Origin: Liolophura sinensis
Taxonomy: Eukaryota > Mollusca > Polyplacophora > Chitonida > Chitonidae
Direction: 5' to 3'
NCBI RefSeq assembly: GCF_032854445.1
Contig: NC_088305.1
Span: 22,108,955-22,172,954 of the forward strand
DNA: 64,000 bases
The position numbers and the translations under genes are program-made. The first letter of the stretch is position 1. Every line of letters starts with the position of its first letter. This document shows, in pieces, positions 11,322-23,600 of this stretch. The notes under the pieces were generated by a model, which was given only the letters and a program-made list of their open reading frames with translations, was not told the origin of the DNA and searched no databases.

Positions 11322-11579
11322 ATTTTAATTGTCATAAATCTCTATATATAAACAGTTACATATATTTATACATGTACTATAACCCTGGTTTTCGAGTTTT
11401 AAATCTTATTTTCTTTTATACGATTTTAATCACTTCTGTACTTTTTGTTTTATTTTTGGTGTTCATATTATCATATCGAAAACCTTAACCGTCTCTTGCT
11501 TTCACCTTGTTCTCGCCACGATATGGCTGAAATATTGCCGATGTGGCGTTAAGCCATAATCATTCATTCATTCATTCAT
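11322..11579 (+). other. LINE B1 3' UTR and CATT tail
   Basis: AT-rich 3' UTR ending in the conserved terminal block around CGCCACGATATGGCTG and then five ATTC units. The tetranucleotide tail replaces a poly-A tail. The same end is used by B2 and by the truncated copies at 2985 and 52807. Such shared tails normally guide reverse transcriptase to its template. Confidence 0.8.
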
Positions 11580-13180
11580 TCCGAGTCCACAGGACCTGGC
11601 TTATTTATCATATAGCCATATCGGGGATAGCGATATCGTATGTCTATATGTGATTTACCATACCACGCCATAGGAGGCCCTTAGGCCAAGTCCCAATCCA
11701 CACGCTACACCATCACCATGTTCAGGCAGGATTTTTGTAAAAAAAATTTTGTAAGTACCACTGTTGACCATGATCATATCTTCACCACCCGAACCACGAG
11801 CCTTATACCTCCTTGGTCTAAGTGGAACAATGCTGGTAAATCTTTTTCATAACAATAATACAGTCTTAAAATCCCGTGGATCGGTGTATTACAAAACGGG
11901 CATACACGCCTCACCAGGCTGTCAAGTAGTTTTAACGAGGTGTCGCTGGTAAAAAAAGAAGCATTCCCGTGTAGGGAATGCCTCTGCCTGCTCCCGCTCC
12001 GGCTCTGTTGTGGATGTGATGTTGGTGGGGTCTGGGGGGTGGGCGTGCTGGATCTTCCCTTACTACAGTGGCTCCTACCCCCATTCCTCCTCGTTCGCTA
12101 GCTGGCCCCCGTCCACCCTCGACCGCGGCAATGGGGTACCCCGGGCACCATAAACCACTGCATCTCTATCACTTCCTCCCACCACTCCAGCTGCAGCCGC
12201 CTCTTCAATCCCCCGCTGGCGATTATGCCATCCATCTCTATCACGGCCGGAGACGTGGTGTTCCCGCTTTTCATCCCTCCGCTCCACACCCCGGCCCACC
12301 GGAGTGGTGACAGCCCGAGGCTGGGGGAGGACCCGAGCGACTGGTGGTGTGGGTTGTCGCTCTCTCTGGCTGGGATTCCACCATGGTTTATGGGCCATTC
12401 CTCCAAAGAACGGATTATGGGGACACCATTATGCTATATACTGACAAAATTCATTTTCCGTTGAAAATATCTGCAAGGTGATCGTTGGACAAAATTTCGT
12501 TGAACGGGGTTAACTCTCTCTTCATTTCAGTCATCAATTAAAGTGTTTTGTGTTTTATAGAGAGGAGCTTCAGTAGGAACTCATGTGAGAGAAATCAGTT
12601 TATGCAGCTTTTAGAGAAAGATTTTCAGGGGTACATAAAAAAAGAGTAGAATTTATGGGCCAAAAAGGTACACGCATGTACTATGCTAAGTATTTGCAAA
12701 GTTATTTTGAAACATTAAAATTTATCATTTTATCAAACAATTTTGTGGATTTTTCTAATACTTTATATATACGTAATAGTTCTGTAATTCTTTCCAAATG
12801 TGGAATCATTGTGTGGAAAGTCAAACAGAACTTGTATACTAATTTTTCCCGAAATGTTACATATTTTTACCTTACAGTGTATTTCATATTCTGTATTTTA
12901 ACTTAAGCATGCTACTTAGAAATCCAAACTAACATCATTATTATAATTAAGCCATGATATATAGTAAACAAAACCGCATAAATTTGATTTCCACGTTAGG
13001 ACCAGCTTGGAAAGTACATGTATGAGAAGAGTTGACTGAACCGGGATAAGCTGCTGTTGAAGTCAGACAGATGAATATTTTATGAAAAATGTACAAAGGA
13101 TTTTCTCAAGCAGAAGTTTTTGTAGGCAAATAGTAATATTTACTTGACCTCCAGCTACAGGAGTGACAGAAGTTTGTGGG
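11580..13180. other. Locus DNA without a clear gene (copy 1)
   Basis: Shared with 53338-54930. It includes a 23-base match to LINE RNase H coding sequence at 11923-11945, a GC-rich stretch (11960-12400) with overlapping low-complexity ORFs, and AT-rich DNA after 12420. I see no convincing conserved protein. Confidence 0.5.
12075..12398 (-). pseudogene. GC-rich low-complexity ORF, shortened copy
   Basis: A minus-strand ORF rich in Arg, Pro, Glu and Gly. It is the counterpart of the longer 53684-54157 frame. A G-run difference near 12035 breaks the frame relative to the other copy, so the C-terminal part with the ECFFCYQRH-like segment is lost. It may be a remnant of a gag-like or other element protein, or non-coding GC-rich DNA. 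No family is recognised. Confidence 0.25.
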
Positions 13181-13183
13181 ACC

Positions 13184-13520
13184 GATTATCAGAGAGACCG
13201 TTTGTGTGATCTTCGAAGAGAGCGGTTTTATGGGGACTTCATAGTGAGACTTGTTTTTGTTGGACGAAAGAGTGGAATTTGTCGGTCTGATTATTAGAGA
13301 AACCGTTTATGGGGTCTTCCTTTAAATGAGACTTCATTTTGTGGGACAAAAGAGAGTGAAGTTTGAGGGGTAAATTATTAGAGAAACCGTTAATGAAGTC
13401 TTCCGAGAGAAACGTTTTATGGGCACCTTAAAGTGAGATTTAATTTTGTTGGGCAAGAGAGAGTGCAGTTTGAGGAGTTAATTATTAGAGAAACCTTTTA
13501 TGGGGTCTTCCGATAGAGGA
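13184..13520. repeat. ~108-bp tandem repeat, about three units (copy 1)
   Basis: Units begin near GATTATCAGAGAGACCGTTT (13184) and restart near 13290, 13375 and 13484 with TTATTAGAGAAACC. They share the blocks GGGGTCTTCC, GAGACTT and AGAGAGTG. The second unit here lacks about 22 bases that the other copy keeps (near 55070-55090). Confidence 0.7.
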
Positions 13521-14089
13521 GTTTTGTGACGGGGTGAAATAGGCCTACACCATTTTAGTTTGGATGAGATTTCGGTCCTTTAGCTGGGGATACAATTGTT
13601 GGTCTCTTAAAAACTATAAATTTAATATTAATCTGTCTATGAAGGTAGAGGCATGGGAAAAAATTAATTAGTCAAATATTTACAACTTCAAATGATTCAT
13701 ATTTAACAGCATGTCATCTCAATTTGGTTTATTTGTGCTTTGCATTCTTAAAATTAAAGTGTTGCGTTTAAAACTTAAGCAGATGGAGAAGTGATTAAAA
13801 TTAGATTTTCCCTTCTTTCTTTTTATTAAAAGATATTTTTTCACCATATTACTTTCTGTCTCCCAAATTAGGTGTGAGCACAATAAGTCTGCGGCGTAGA
13901 AGTGCCGTATTGGTTTGCCCAAGTGATGGACAAGCATGATGTCTATAACTTCCTATAACACGTGGCAAGGAGCAATGGTTCATTGCGTGCACTCCGCTTT
14001 TCTCCACCTATAAAACTGACAGCTGTCATTGTGTGTGAAACATTCTTGAGTGCGGCGTTAAATGCAATTTTAAGTAAATGAATGTGACT

Positions 14090-14340
14090 GCTGTTCGGTC
14101 GGCACAGAAGTTGAGTAGATCATAGAAGTAGAAGTTGTTCTGTATGGCTTCCTTAGTCTTTCAGCTCGGACTGGATCTCTATCTCTGGTCTGACGTGGGA
14201 ATGTCCGACAGCAACATGCTGAAGGTCGTGGGTTTCTCCAGGGCACTGCACGATTTCCGTCCGCCATAATGTGGTCGACGTCGTATAAGTGAAATATTCT
14301 TGAGTATGGCATGAAATGCCGGTCAAATAAAGTTCACCCC
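14090..14340 (+). repeat. SINE with mollusc-type 3' end (copy 1)
   Basis: The segment contains ATGCTGAAGGTCGTGGGTTT, CTGCACGATTTCCGTCCGCC and the terminal block GAAATATTCTTGAGTATGGC followed by AATAAA-like sequence. I recognise this order from abundant SINEs of molluscs; the match is from memory. A second, truncated tail of the same type (GAAACATTCTTGAGTGCGGC) lies at 14038-14066. Confidence 0.6.
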
Positions 14341-14492
14341 ATCAGTAATCTATCGTGTAAGAATCATATTCCCCTATCATATTTTACTCAAATACAAACA
14401 ACTCAACAAATGGCCCACATACAGCAGCAGGAATGCAAAACATACCAAAATCTGTGTGAGCAATACATTGATTGAACGTGGTGACATTTTAA

Positions 14493-17400
14493 TCAGCGCT
14501 CAAAAAAGAGGCTTTTACAGATATTTTTTTTGTTTATCATTTTCTGCGCCTCTGCCCAAACACGAAATTTAACATGAATCCACTTGCGTGTCTTAAGCTG
14601 CGGAAAAGAACTCATGCAGCTAATAACGTCCGCTTTTCTGGGAGGTCTCCTCGACAGTACTGACTGATCAATCAAGTCTGAGATGGCCTTCATTTCATCA
14701 GTTCTCCATTCTGTGCGTTGAACAGCCTTTCCTAAAACACAATATGCAACTGTGAGATAAATAACTTATATATTCGTATATTTATTTTTTGTGATTTTTA
14801 TTTTACACCTATTCCAGAATACATGTATTCTACGCTTGCCAAGTTTTATAAATACTGGTGGATGAAACTGCACAAAGCAAACAGGAAACTTATACCTTTC
14901 CAAGTTTCTGAAAGTCCTCATAAAAAGTGAGCATGTAATATATTGTCGTGTTCGGCAGTTCCGTTGCCCTTGTTTCACTTAGGTTAATAAATGATATAAC
15001 TTGATTATCTGGCTAAACATTAAACTAAAAGTGTTTTTTTTACCTTTGTACATTTTGGTGTTCCCTGCCATGACAATGTCACTGATATCACCACTGTCTA
15101 GAGAATAAATGAAACACATGGAATACAAATGATAGACACTAGTACGCGTAAGCATCGGAACAAGAAATCATTTATAATTACGTCTTCCCATGAAGCCTCA
15201 AAAATAGACAACTCAGTTTGAACTAAAAAGATTGAACTGAACATATTTCATGATTAAACAAAGTCCTGTTCATATCGTACAGAAATACTATTGTGGCTTT
15301 AGTGCTTTGGGAGAAACTCACACTTTTTAGAATGATTACTGAAAAACCTCAAAAAAAAAATTATGTCGTCCGAGGTATCGTTTCTACATTAGTATTTGTT
15401 TGCCAACGATATTCCTAAGATCGATCCACGGACATCATCTATCACATCACAAAGGTTGCAACCAAGTTGGTTTACATGTAATGTCGACAACTGAATCACA
15501 GTCGTGAAGCAGCGAGGCTAAGCTGTCCTGCACGACGACAATCCGTTCTTTCAACTGATATGACCGAGATTCCAAACAAAACAAATCATTAACATACCAG
15601 TTGTTTCATCTGCCACAAATGTAGATGGAGCATGAGTTGTTTCATCTTTCACAGATTTGGGGGTAATTGGGGTCAGCTGGCTGCTTAACTTCTCCATCTC
15701 TGAAGCCTGAACTTCTCCGGAAGAATCTGTTTGTGAATAAAACCAGAAGGGTAAATGTTTAATAAGGGTATAAAACTAGTAGAAAGGTTTGCCTCCATCC
15801 CACTCAGCCTTGGCTAGAGTTTCGAAAAAGACACATTATAATATCTTAATGTCAAAAGGGTAATGAACACCAAATCCATCATCAGTGAACTTGCACGTCT
15901 AACAAAATAAACACGAACCGCAGTTGAGGCTAGAAGCTTTGGGCTAATTGAGTCACAGGTGATAATAAATCGCACATACATGAATAATCACAGCCCATAC
16001 CATACCACAGAAGTAGAATACTTTTAGTTAGCCTTGGAAAAGCATTACGTAGACAAGCAAGAAAACTTTTTGAAAGACAATGAAACAAACGACGAAAAAG
16101 CATTATAAATACATTAACAATGAAACAAATACACATTTGCACTTACACAAATTATTGTGAAAAATGACCGCTTACCTCCACAATCATCTTCACAGTAGTC
16201 TGGAAAATATAAAAAAAAACTATTTATAGTGTACAGACAAGGTCTTGGAACATCTGTTTCAGCAGAAAAGTAACAGCACAAAATTTAATTTACAGACATA
16301 CAATGTTTCAATTCTATATTACTACCACAGCATTGGAGGTATCCCCCGCCCCCCCCCCCCCCTCAAAAAAATCCAATTGTGTATCCTATAATAATTCGCT
16401 AAGGTACCACAACCGTTCTGAATTGTGTGTTCACTTTCACTGTAATTTGTGGCTAATGTGCAACCGATCTGAATTGTGTGTGTTTCACTGTAATTTGTGG
16501 CTAATGTACAACCGGTCTGAATTGTGTTTTCACTTTCACTGTAATTTGTGGCTAATGTGCAACCGGTCTGAATTGTGTGTTAACTTTCACTGTAATTTGT
16601 GGCTAATGTACAACCGGTCTGAATTGTGTTTTCACTTTCACTATAATTTGTGGCTACGGTATATACCACAACCGTTCTGAATTCTGTGTTCACTTTCACT
16701 GTAATTTGTGCCTAAAGTACCACCGGTCTGAACTGTGTGCTCACTTTCACTGTGATTTGTGGCTAATGTACCCTAGCAGCTCTGAATTGTTTGTTACCTG
16801 TCTGTCATTTGTGGTTAAGCTAACTATTTACATTATTTTATTTATTTAGTTAATTATGACTGGAGCTGAATCCTATCGTCATAATGTGATATCGTTAATG
16901 AAAATTGTTGATTTTTGATTACACCGCTTCGTATCCAATTGGAAACATTTCTGTTACATCCAAGCAGCCAGAAATAAGTGGGGGAAAATAACCCTAGCAT
17001 GCATCAAAGAAGGATAACTTACAAGTCTAGGTCAATGCCAAGGTTAAATGAGTAGACGCTCCTTATCAACACCTGGCAGTTTTGATCAATAGCTGTTGGT
17101 TTGAAAGGAAGCAGTCCAGATAGCTTTGAAGAGGTCTATATCTCAATCTATAGGTTTATTTCACAATTATCTTATTTGATTTGACTGTTCTTTAAGCAAG
17201 CATAAGACCAGCAGTAAGTCAGTTTTACTTCGTATAACTTTTGAGTCATATGGAAATGACCTCATTAAACTAAACAGTGGGCATTACTTACCACTAAATG
17301 TTATATCGTTCAAAGTTTTCCCAGCAAATGAACCCATTTTCCCTTGTTCTGCAGCCAGTAACAGTCTGCTTACTTTAACCAGCTCAAGTGTTGAATCTTG

Positions 17401-18726
17401 TAAACGGTAGAAGTTTCGATGAAAACTAATATCATGACCCATGTGATTGGCCAGATATTCAAGTTCATTCTCTGTTAGGCTAATGACCTGAAATGAACAA
17501 AATAAATCGTGTTAAAAGTTTTCCACTTCTGCGATGACAATCACTTTCATGAGTCGAGTCAATCACGCCCCTTTCTGTGCTTTGGACCGTAATAAATGTT
17601 TTCATATAAGATTTTACATACTGTATAAAAAGTATCACAATTGTGCCCATAGCCAGAAAAATATGAATTAAATTTTTGGCCAGCACATTGCATCAAAATA
17701 CGGAGAACTAAAAATTCCTTAATGCACAAACTTGTATGTTTGCAGTGCAGAAAATCAAAGGTAAAACCAACTCAAAGGCAATCTCGTGCTGTATACCTGA
17801 CACTGTTGTCATGTACTTTCGTAGTTTTGTGCTGGTAATCAGTTCAGGGTGTGACAAACCAGCATCATGTGCTGCCATTTTCATAGCCTGTGAAGTTTTC
17901 AAGTGAGACTCCCGCCACCGGCAAACAAGAAAGGATTATCCTCAGAGGTTTTTGCGCATTTCCGGTATCTGATGAGAGTGTCAAACTGCCTCAACCATGT
18001 CTTCGGTCAAGACGATAGGAACTTTGCGGTTTTGTTTCCCAATAACTACCAATTGCCGCATGCTGAAATATAAATATAAATTAAAGAATACAGGACTGAA
18101 GTTACAATCAAGCACTGATAACTTCCAGGTGATACAGATATCTTAATATTATTCCACAGAAAAGATTACTGACCTTGATAACTCGCATTGCAAGAAACAA
18201 AGCTGTTTTGTTTCTCTTGTATCAACCAGTAACCAGCAACCAACGACCAGCAGAGTTACAGCATCAAGCTAAATACACACGATTTTTAATAGGTTTATAC
18301 ATGTATTATTGTATCATATATTCTATAGGTATTGGCTTCAAAATATGCTAGCACAGGTGTATCCAAAAGCAAAAACATCTTATTGCATAAACAACCCTAT
18401 TACTGTTACTCATTAAAAATTTAAAATACAACACGGCTGAATCACTTTGTAGTTCAAATACTAACTTGTTGCAAAGTTTTCTCTCAAACTCTGTCAGACT
18501 TTGCAAGAGGTCACTGTTCACACTGGTTGAACTCCTAGACTTGAGGTACAATGATAGCTGCACTTCTCCAACTTCGGCCTCTCTTCGTCTATTAAAAACG
18601 CTTATTCGACCAAGTGTTGTTAATGCCAGCTTTCTCCAAACGTCTCCTGATGGTTTAGATTTTAGCAGCTGCACAAGTAATTTCATCTGTGCAATTTGGT
18701 AGGTTTTCAGCTTCAGTAAATCTTCC
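14493..18726 (-). pseudogene. Tyrosine-recombinase-like multi-exon gene, copy 1
   Basis: Minus-strand exons inferred from GT-AG junctions and matching frames: 18462-18726, 17797-18062, 17292-17487, 16176-16199, 15598-15726, 15044-15097 and 14493-14731. The first exon holds FNRRREAEVGEV (box I-like Arg), the second VPIVLTEDM and STKLRKYM (box II-like), the third YLANHMGHD with FHRNFYRLQ (His and candidate Tyr). The last has a Trp/Arg-rich Myb-like segment. This pattern matches the catalytic core of tyrosine recombinases and an uncharacterised family I recall from fish and invertebrates, possibly Crypton-related. LINE B2 truncates the first exon. There is a one-base insertion near 17980, a frameshift near 17908 shared with copy 2, and a T-run change altering the C-terminus. 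The donor of the first exon (18461) is weak. Confidence 0.65.
16407..16800. repeat. 51-bp minisatellite, about 8 units (copy 1)
   Basis: The unit contains TCTGAATTGTGTGTTCACTT and TGTAATTTGTGGCTAATG. Because 51 is divisible by three, the plus strand reads as a 17-residue repeat (NRSELCVHFHCNLWLMY). It lies in an intron of the minus-strand recombinase-like gene. The other copy has about 11 units. Confidence 0.85.
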
Positions 18727-18950
18727 CCCCGTGGGGTTTCCGGGGTGATAAGAATAGGACCTCAGCCCTCTAGGCAAGCTTGTTGTAAAAGTCGACTAAC
18801 CTAGAGCTCTCCTGTGTGAGCTCGGTGAATATAATAGGCTCACATCTTCTCGGTTGTGTGAGAGGCAACCGGGGAGCGACCTGTTTGCCGTGGGTTGCAA
18901 CCCGTAATCTACGAGAACGGGATCCTGGTGGCTGAGGGCGGGTTGGTCTT
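18727..18950 (+). promoter_or_regulatory. Structured leader of LINE B2
   Basis: The CTCTAGG/CCTAGAG stem and CGGTTG/CAACCG stem are conserved. The middle hairpin reads TGTGAGCT against GGCTCACA, one pair changed to U-G in RNA, so it can still form. Confidence 0.55.
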
Positions 18951-19328
18951 GCGAGATCCTCACACCCAACACGCCACTTTGGCCCTTACTTGGAGAGAGA
19001 CTGGGGGTCGGATGGGCCCGGTCCGATCAATCGGCTGGTCACGTCAAGCCGTACACTTGATCCCGTTTGTTATTCTTTGTCTTACTGAGATGTCAAGTTG
19101 GCTCTTCTTCAGATGCACTTCCTTTGGGGTCAATGCAGAAGGCGGTGGCTAATGGGTCAATCGAGTAGATTGAATTTAACCTTTTCGTATAACTCAATCT
19201 GTTCGAGTATACCTTGCGTGGATTCCCTGTTTTTATTCTCTGCTGGTCATCCGCAGAGGTAGATTCGCCCTTGTTGGCACTCCGTGGCGGGTGGGGGACA
19301 CGCAGGGTGAAATTAAATAAAATATAAC

Positions 19329-20669
19329 ATGGCTTCTTCTGAAATCACAACAGTCGTTGCTAAGAAAAGAAAAAATGAAGTTCCGTTAGATATTGAAGGA
19401 GAAAATACTTATTTTCCTACCTTCTTAGTAATATCTAATAAAAATGAAGGCAAAATGAAAATAAATCCATTTGTACTTAAAAAAACGTTAGAGAGTTATG
19501 CTGGAACTCTGAAACAAGTCAAAAAAATGAAATCTGGGAACATTTTGTTGGAAGTTTCCAGAAAACAACAATATATAAATTTATTAAAAATTCAAAACAT
19601 AGGAGAGCAGCCTGTTTCTGTTTCTCCACATAATACATTGAACTGCTGTCATGGAATAATTCGTGACAGAGACCAGGACCTTACCGAAATGAACGAAGAA
19701 CAAATAACTTAAGAACTAAAACATCAAGGAGTAAGTAAGGTAAAACGCTTCCTAATTAGAAGAGATGGAAACCTGATAAAAACCAACACATATATGATAA
19801 CTTTTAACAGACCTTCCCTGCCGTCGTCTATATTTATCGGGCCGTATAGTGTGAGGGTGGATTTGTTTATACCTAACCCCACCCGGTGTTTCTCCTGCCA
19901 GCGGTTTGGCCATGGCAGGAGTCAATGCCGCAACACACTGGTCTGCTTTAGATGTGCGGAAGCAGGGCATGAGGGCTTCGACTGCACAAAAACAATAAAA
20001 TGTTTCAATTGTAGCGGAGCCCACATGGCCTCTTCCAAGGACTGCCCTCTTTTCAAAAAAGAAAAAGAAATTATAACCTTAAAATGTAAAAATAATATAT
20101 CCTATCAGGAAGCAAAGCGTATGGTCTCTGTCACGCATGGCCTTACAACATCTACTTTTGCCAACATTGTAAGGAAAACCACTGTTTCTGTGGGGGTCCA
20201 AACAACTTTTACTTGGCCCATTGAAAAAGAACAGCCACAGAAACTCGTCACGAAATCTGTAAATAAGACAGCTAGCTCATCATCTCAGACTGATATCAAC
20301 CCATCTAAAATACCTAATACCTTACCTGAGTATCCAGCACTTTCTTTATCTGACCACACTTCATGTGATAATAAATCTAAATCTAATAAACCCGTTGATT
20401 CTTCACAGAAAACAACGGGTGACAAAAATAAATCTGAGAAAAATCATAAAAAGGATAAACCTAGTGGCCCCCTGGAGCGTCCCTCTAAGGCCACTAGGGA
20501 CCCAATCCAAACTTATAATAAGTTTGGATCGTTGGAGGATGTCGATCCTTCAACTTCATGTGCAGACCTGATGGATACATCATCTGCACCTGGGAGATCT
20601 CCTAGTAGATCTCCCAAAAAGGGTCGTCCTCGGTCAAGACATAAATCCCCAATACGTCTTCCTCCATAA
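19329..20669 (+). pseudogene. LINE B2 ORF1 (gag-like), one nonsense codon
   Basis: A continuous frame of ~447 codons with a single stop at 19710-19712 (TAA where B1 encodes Glu). Starts MASSEITTVVAKKRKNE. Three zinc knuckles are intact after the stop: CFSCQRFGHGRSQC, CFRCAEAGHEGFDC and CFNCSGAHMASSKDC. The Ser/Lys/Asp-rich linker and basic RSPKKGRPRSRHK-like tail follow. TAATG overlap with ORF2. It is the better-preserved subfamily B ORF1 in the window. Confidence 0.9.
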
Positions 20670-23600
20670 TGGCGATATATGACAAAATTATACAATGGAA
20701 TTGTCGAGGTCTTAAGGTTAAGTTTATTGAAATAACACAGCTAGTTCAATCTTTCAATCCAGTTGCCCTGTGTCTTCAGGAAACTCACCTGAAGACATCT
20801 GACAAAGATAAAATCACTCTTAAAAATTATTCATTATATAGTATTTATTCAAAGGAAGAAGAGCGAGCTGCAGGCGGCTCCTCGATATTTATAAATAACA
20901 GTATTATCCACAGCCCTGTTGCTCTGCATACAGAGCTTCAGGCTGTGGCCGTTCGTATTTCACTGTCTAAAACAGTCACATTATGTTCGGTGTATATACC
21001 TCCGAACACTTCTTTGTCAGCTTCTCAGTTACATAATCTTACAAAACAATTGCCTAAACCGTTTATTATAATGGGAGATTTTAATTCCCATAACCCTCTA
21101 TGGGGCAGTAACAACATAAATAATAAGGGCAAGATAGTCGAAGACTTCTTATGTAAGGAAAAACTGTGTTATTTCAATGATGGTTCTAATACCTATTTAC
21201 ATCCGGGTAATGGCGCTTATTCTGCTATCGATCTCACTATCACGGATCCATCACTTCTCCTTGATTTTTCTTGGAAGGTGCATGACGATCTTTGTGGTAG
21301 TGACCATTTTCCTATTATCCTAGAGCATATCACTTCTAATTCTTTAGAACGTGTAGCTAGGTGGAAATTCGATAAAGCAGATTGGATCGCATTTGAGATG
21401 TTCTGTGAGGCCGATATCATTCCAGAGACTCTCAATGCAGCAGATGATCCAATATTAAAATTTAACGAGCTTGTTTTACGAGCTGCCGATAGAACTATCC
21501 CTAAAACCTCGACAAATCCCAAATCCAAAAGTAAACCCTGGTATGATCAAGACTGTCGCAAAGCCATTAAGGACCGCAAAAAGGCCGAGCGAAAATTTAA
21601 TATTTGTCCTACTGATAATAACTTAAACCAGGTTCGTATTTTTAGAGCTAAGGCTCGTCGATTACTCAAGTCCAAGAGACGATCTTGTTGGCGGAACTTT
21701 GTTTCGGGCATTACGTCAAAAACACCCATGCGTAAGGTCTGGAACATGGTTCAGAAACTTAAGGGCAAAAATAATAGAGCAAAAGTTCAGCATTTAAAAG
21801 ATGGAGATAATATAATAACTTCTCCACCCGATATAGCTAATAAACTAGCTGAAACAATCTCAAAGAAATCTTCTTCTGAGAATTATACTAAAGAATTCCA
21901 ACGTATTAAAACCCAGAAGGAGAAAATTAAATTGCCCTTTTCTTCTAAGAATTTAGAAGATTATAATAATCCTTTTAATATCGATGAACTTAAAACTGCA
22001 TTAAAAAAGGCCCACGATACTGCTTGTGGTCCTGATAATGTATATTATAAGTTTCTGAACCATTTACCACCTGAGCCACTGGAGACTCTCTTGGACTTGA
22101 TTAATGATATTTGGATAACTGGTAATTTTCCAGCCTCATGGAGGGAGGCGTGTATTATCCCGGTTCCCAAACCGGGTAAGGATCATAATGATCCAAATAA
22201 TTACCGTCCCATAGCTCTTACCAGCTGTGTCTGTAAGACTATGGAACGGATGATTAATGATAGACTTGTTTGGTTTCTTGAAACCAACAAGCTTTTATCT
22301 AACATTCAATGTGGTTTTCGGCAAGGTAGATCTACCATGGATCACCTTGTTCGATTTGAAACTTTTATTCGCGATGGCTTTATCAATAATGAACATGTGG
22401 TGTCCATATTTTTTGACCTTGAAAAGGCCTACGACACCACATGGAAATATGGTATTTTAAAAGACCTCGCGAACATGGGTCTTAAAGGTCGATTACCTAT
22501 ATTTATATCTCAATTTTTATCCGATCGTCAGTTTAAGGTACGGGTTGGGTCCACTCTTTCTGACTCTTATGAGCAGGAAATGGGTGTACCCCAGGGCAGC
22601 ATTCTATCACCAACTCTGTTTAGCATAAAAATAAATAGCCTAGCAAAAACATTAACATCTGGCACAGAGGGTTCTTTATATGTCGATGATTTCCTTATAT
22701 GCTACCGAGCTAAGAATATGAATAATATCGAACGTCAGTTGCAGCTTTGTCTCAATAAGATCGAGAAATGGGCAACTGAAAACGGTTTTAGATTTTCAAC
22801 GTCTAAAACCGTCGGTATGCATTTTTGTAATAAACGGAAACTTCATCTTGACCCTGAGCTTACTTTTTGTGGTAAACAGATTAAAATTGTTGGAGAAACC
22901 AAATTTTTAGGTATAATATTTGATAGTAAGCTATCTTTTATACCTCACATAAAAATGCTTAAAGCTAAATGTACGAAGGCTCTCGATATAATTAAGGTCG
23001 TGTCTAGCACCGATTGGGGTGCTGACCGATCAGTTTTACTTAATTTATATCGTTCTCTGGTGAGGTCTAAATTGGACTATGGATCCATCATTTACGGTTC
23101 CGCTAGGAAGTCGTACATTAAAATGTTGGATCCTGTTCATCACCAAGGTTTGAGGCTCAGCCTTGGTGCTTTTAGAACCTCACCAGTAGAAAGTTTATAC
23201 GTGGAGGCAAATGAACCTTCTTTATATCACCGACGTATAAAACTTAGCCTTCAATATAGTACAAAGCTTAAAGCTCATCCAACAAACCCTGCCTACGACT
23301 GTGTTTTCAATCCATTGTATGTAGACAAATATACTAAATGTCCTAACAAGATCCCTTCGTTCGGTCTTCGTATACAGGACCATATTGTGGGAGCTAACAT
23401 CAAGCTGGATGATATAGCTCCGGTGTCTTTTCCGGAGTCTCCTCCATGGCTTCTCCCACAACCAAAACTAATATTTGATCTACGTAAATATAATAAATCC
23501 AATACAAATCCTCTTATAATTCAGCAAGGTTTTGCTGAAATTAAAGCTAATTATACGGATTATAAATTTATATATACTGACGGGTCGAAGGATGGGGACA

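Larger units (their letters stand above)
5718..11579 (+). mobile_element. LINE B1 (subfamily B), full length but mutated
   Basis: A complete ~5.86-kb element: structured leader (5718-6319), ORF1 (6320-7656, broken), ORF2 (7656-11321, one stop), and a 3' UTR ending in repeated ATTC at ~11560-11579. It starts inside A1 and ends directly against the locus flank (CCGAGTCCACAGG), not against the missing remainder of A1. It differs from subfamily A in the leader from about base 330 onward and in the ORF1 N-terminus. Confidence 0.9.
1..18726. repeat. Duplicated locus, copy 1
   Basis: This segment aligns collinearly with 49822-60641. Shared blocks are 1 to ~3190 (partner 49822 to ~53013) and 11580-18726 (partner 53338-60641). 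The interval 3205-11579 holds LINE insertions absent from the other copy. Divergence by eye is a few percent with scattered small indels, and each copy has private frameshifts and stops. The right end coincides with the 5' end of LINE B2 at 18727. The left end lies outside the window. It may be a segmental duplication or two haplotypes joined in assembly. Confidence 0.88.

Noticed and set aside
12900-13180. Regulatory region of a host gene
   Set aside because: AT-rich DNA without recognisable promoter elements or conservation beyond that of the duplicated locus.
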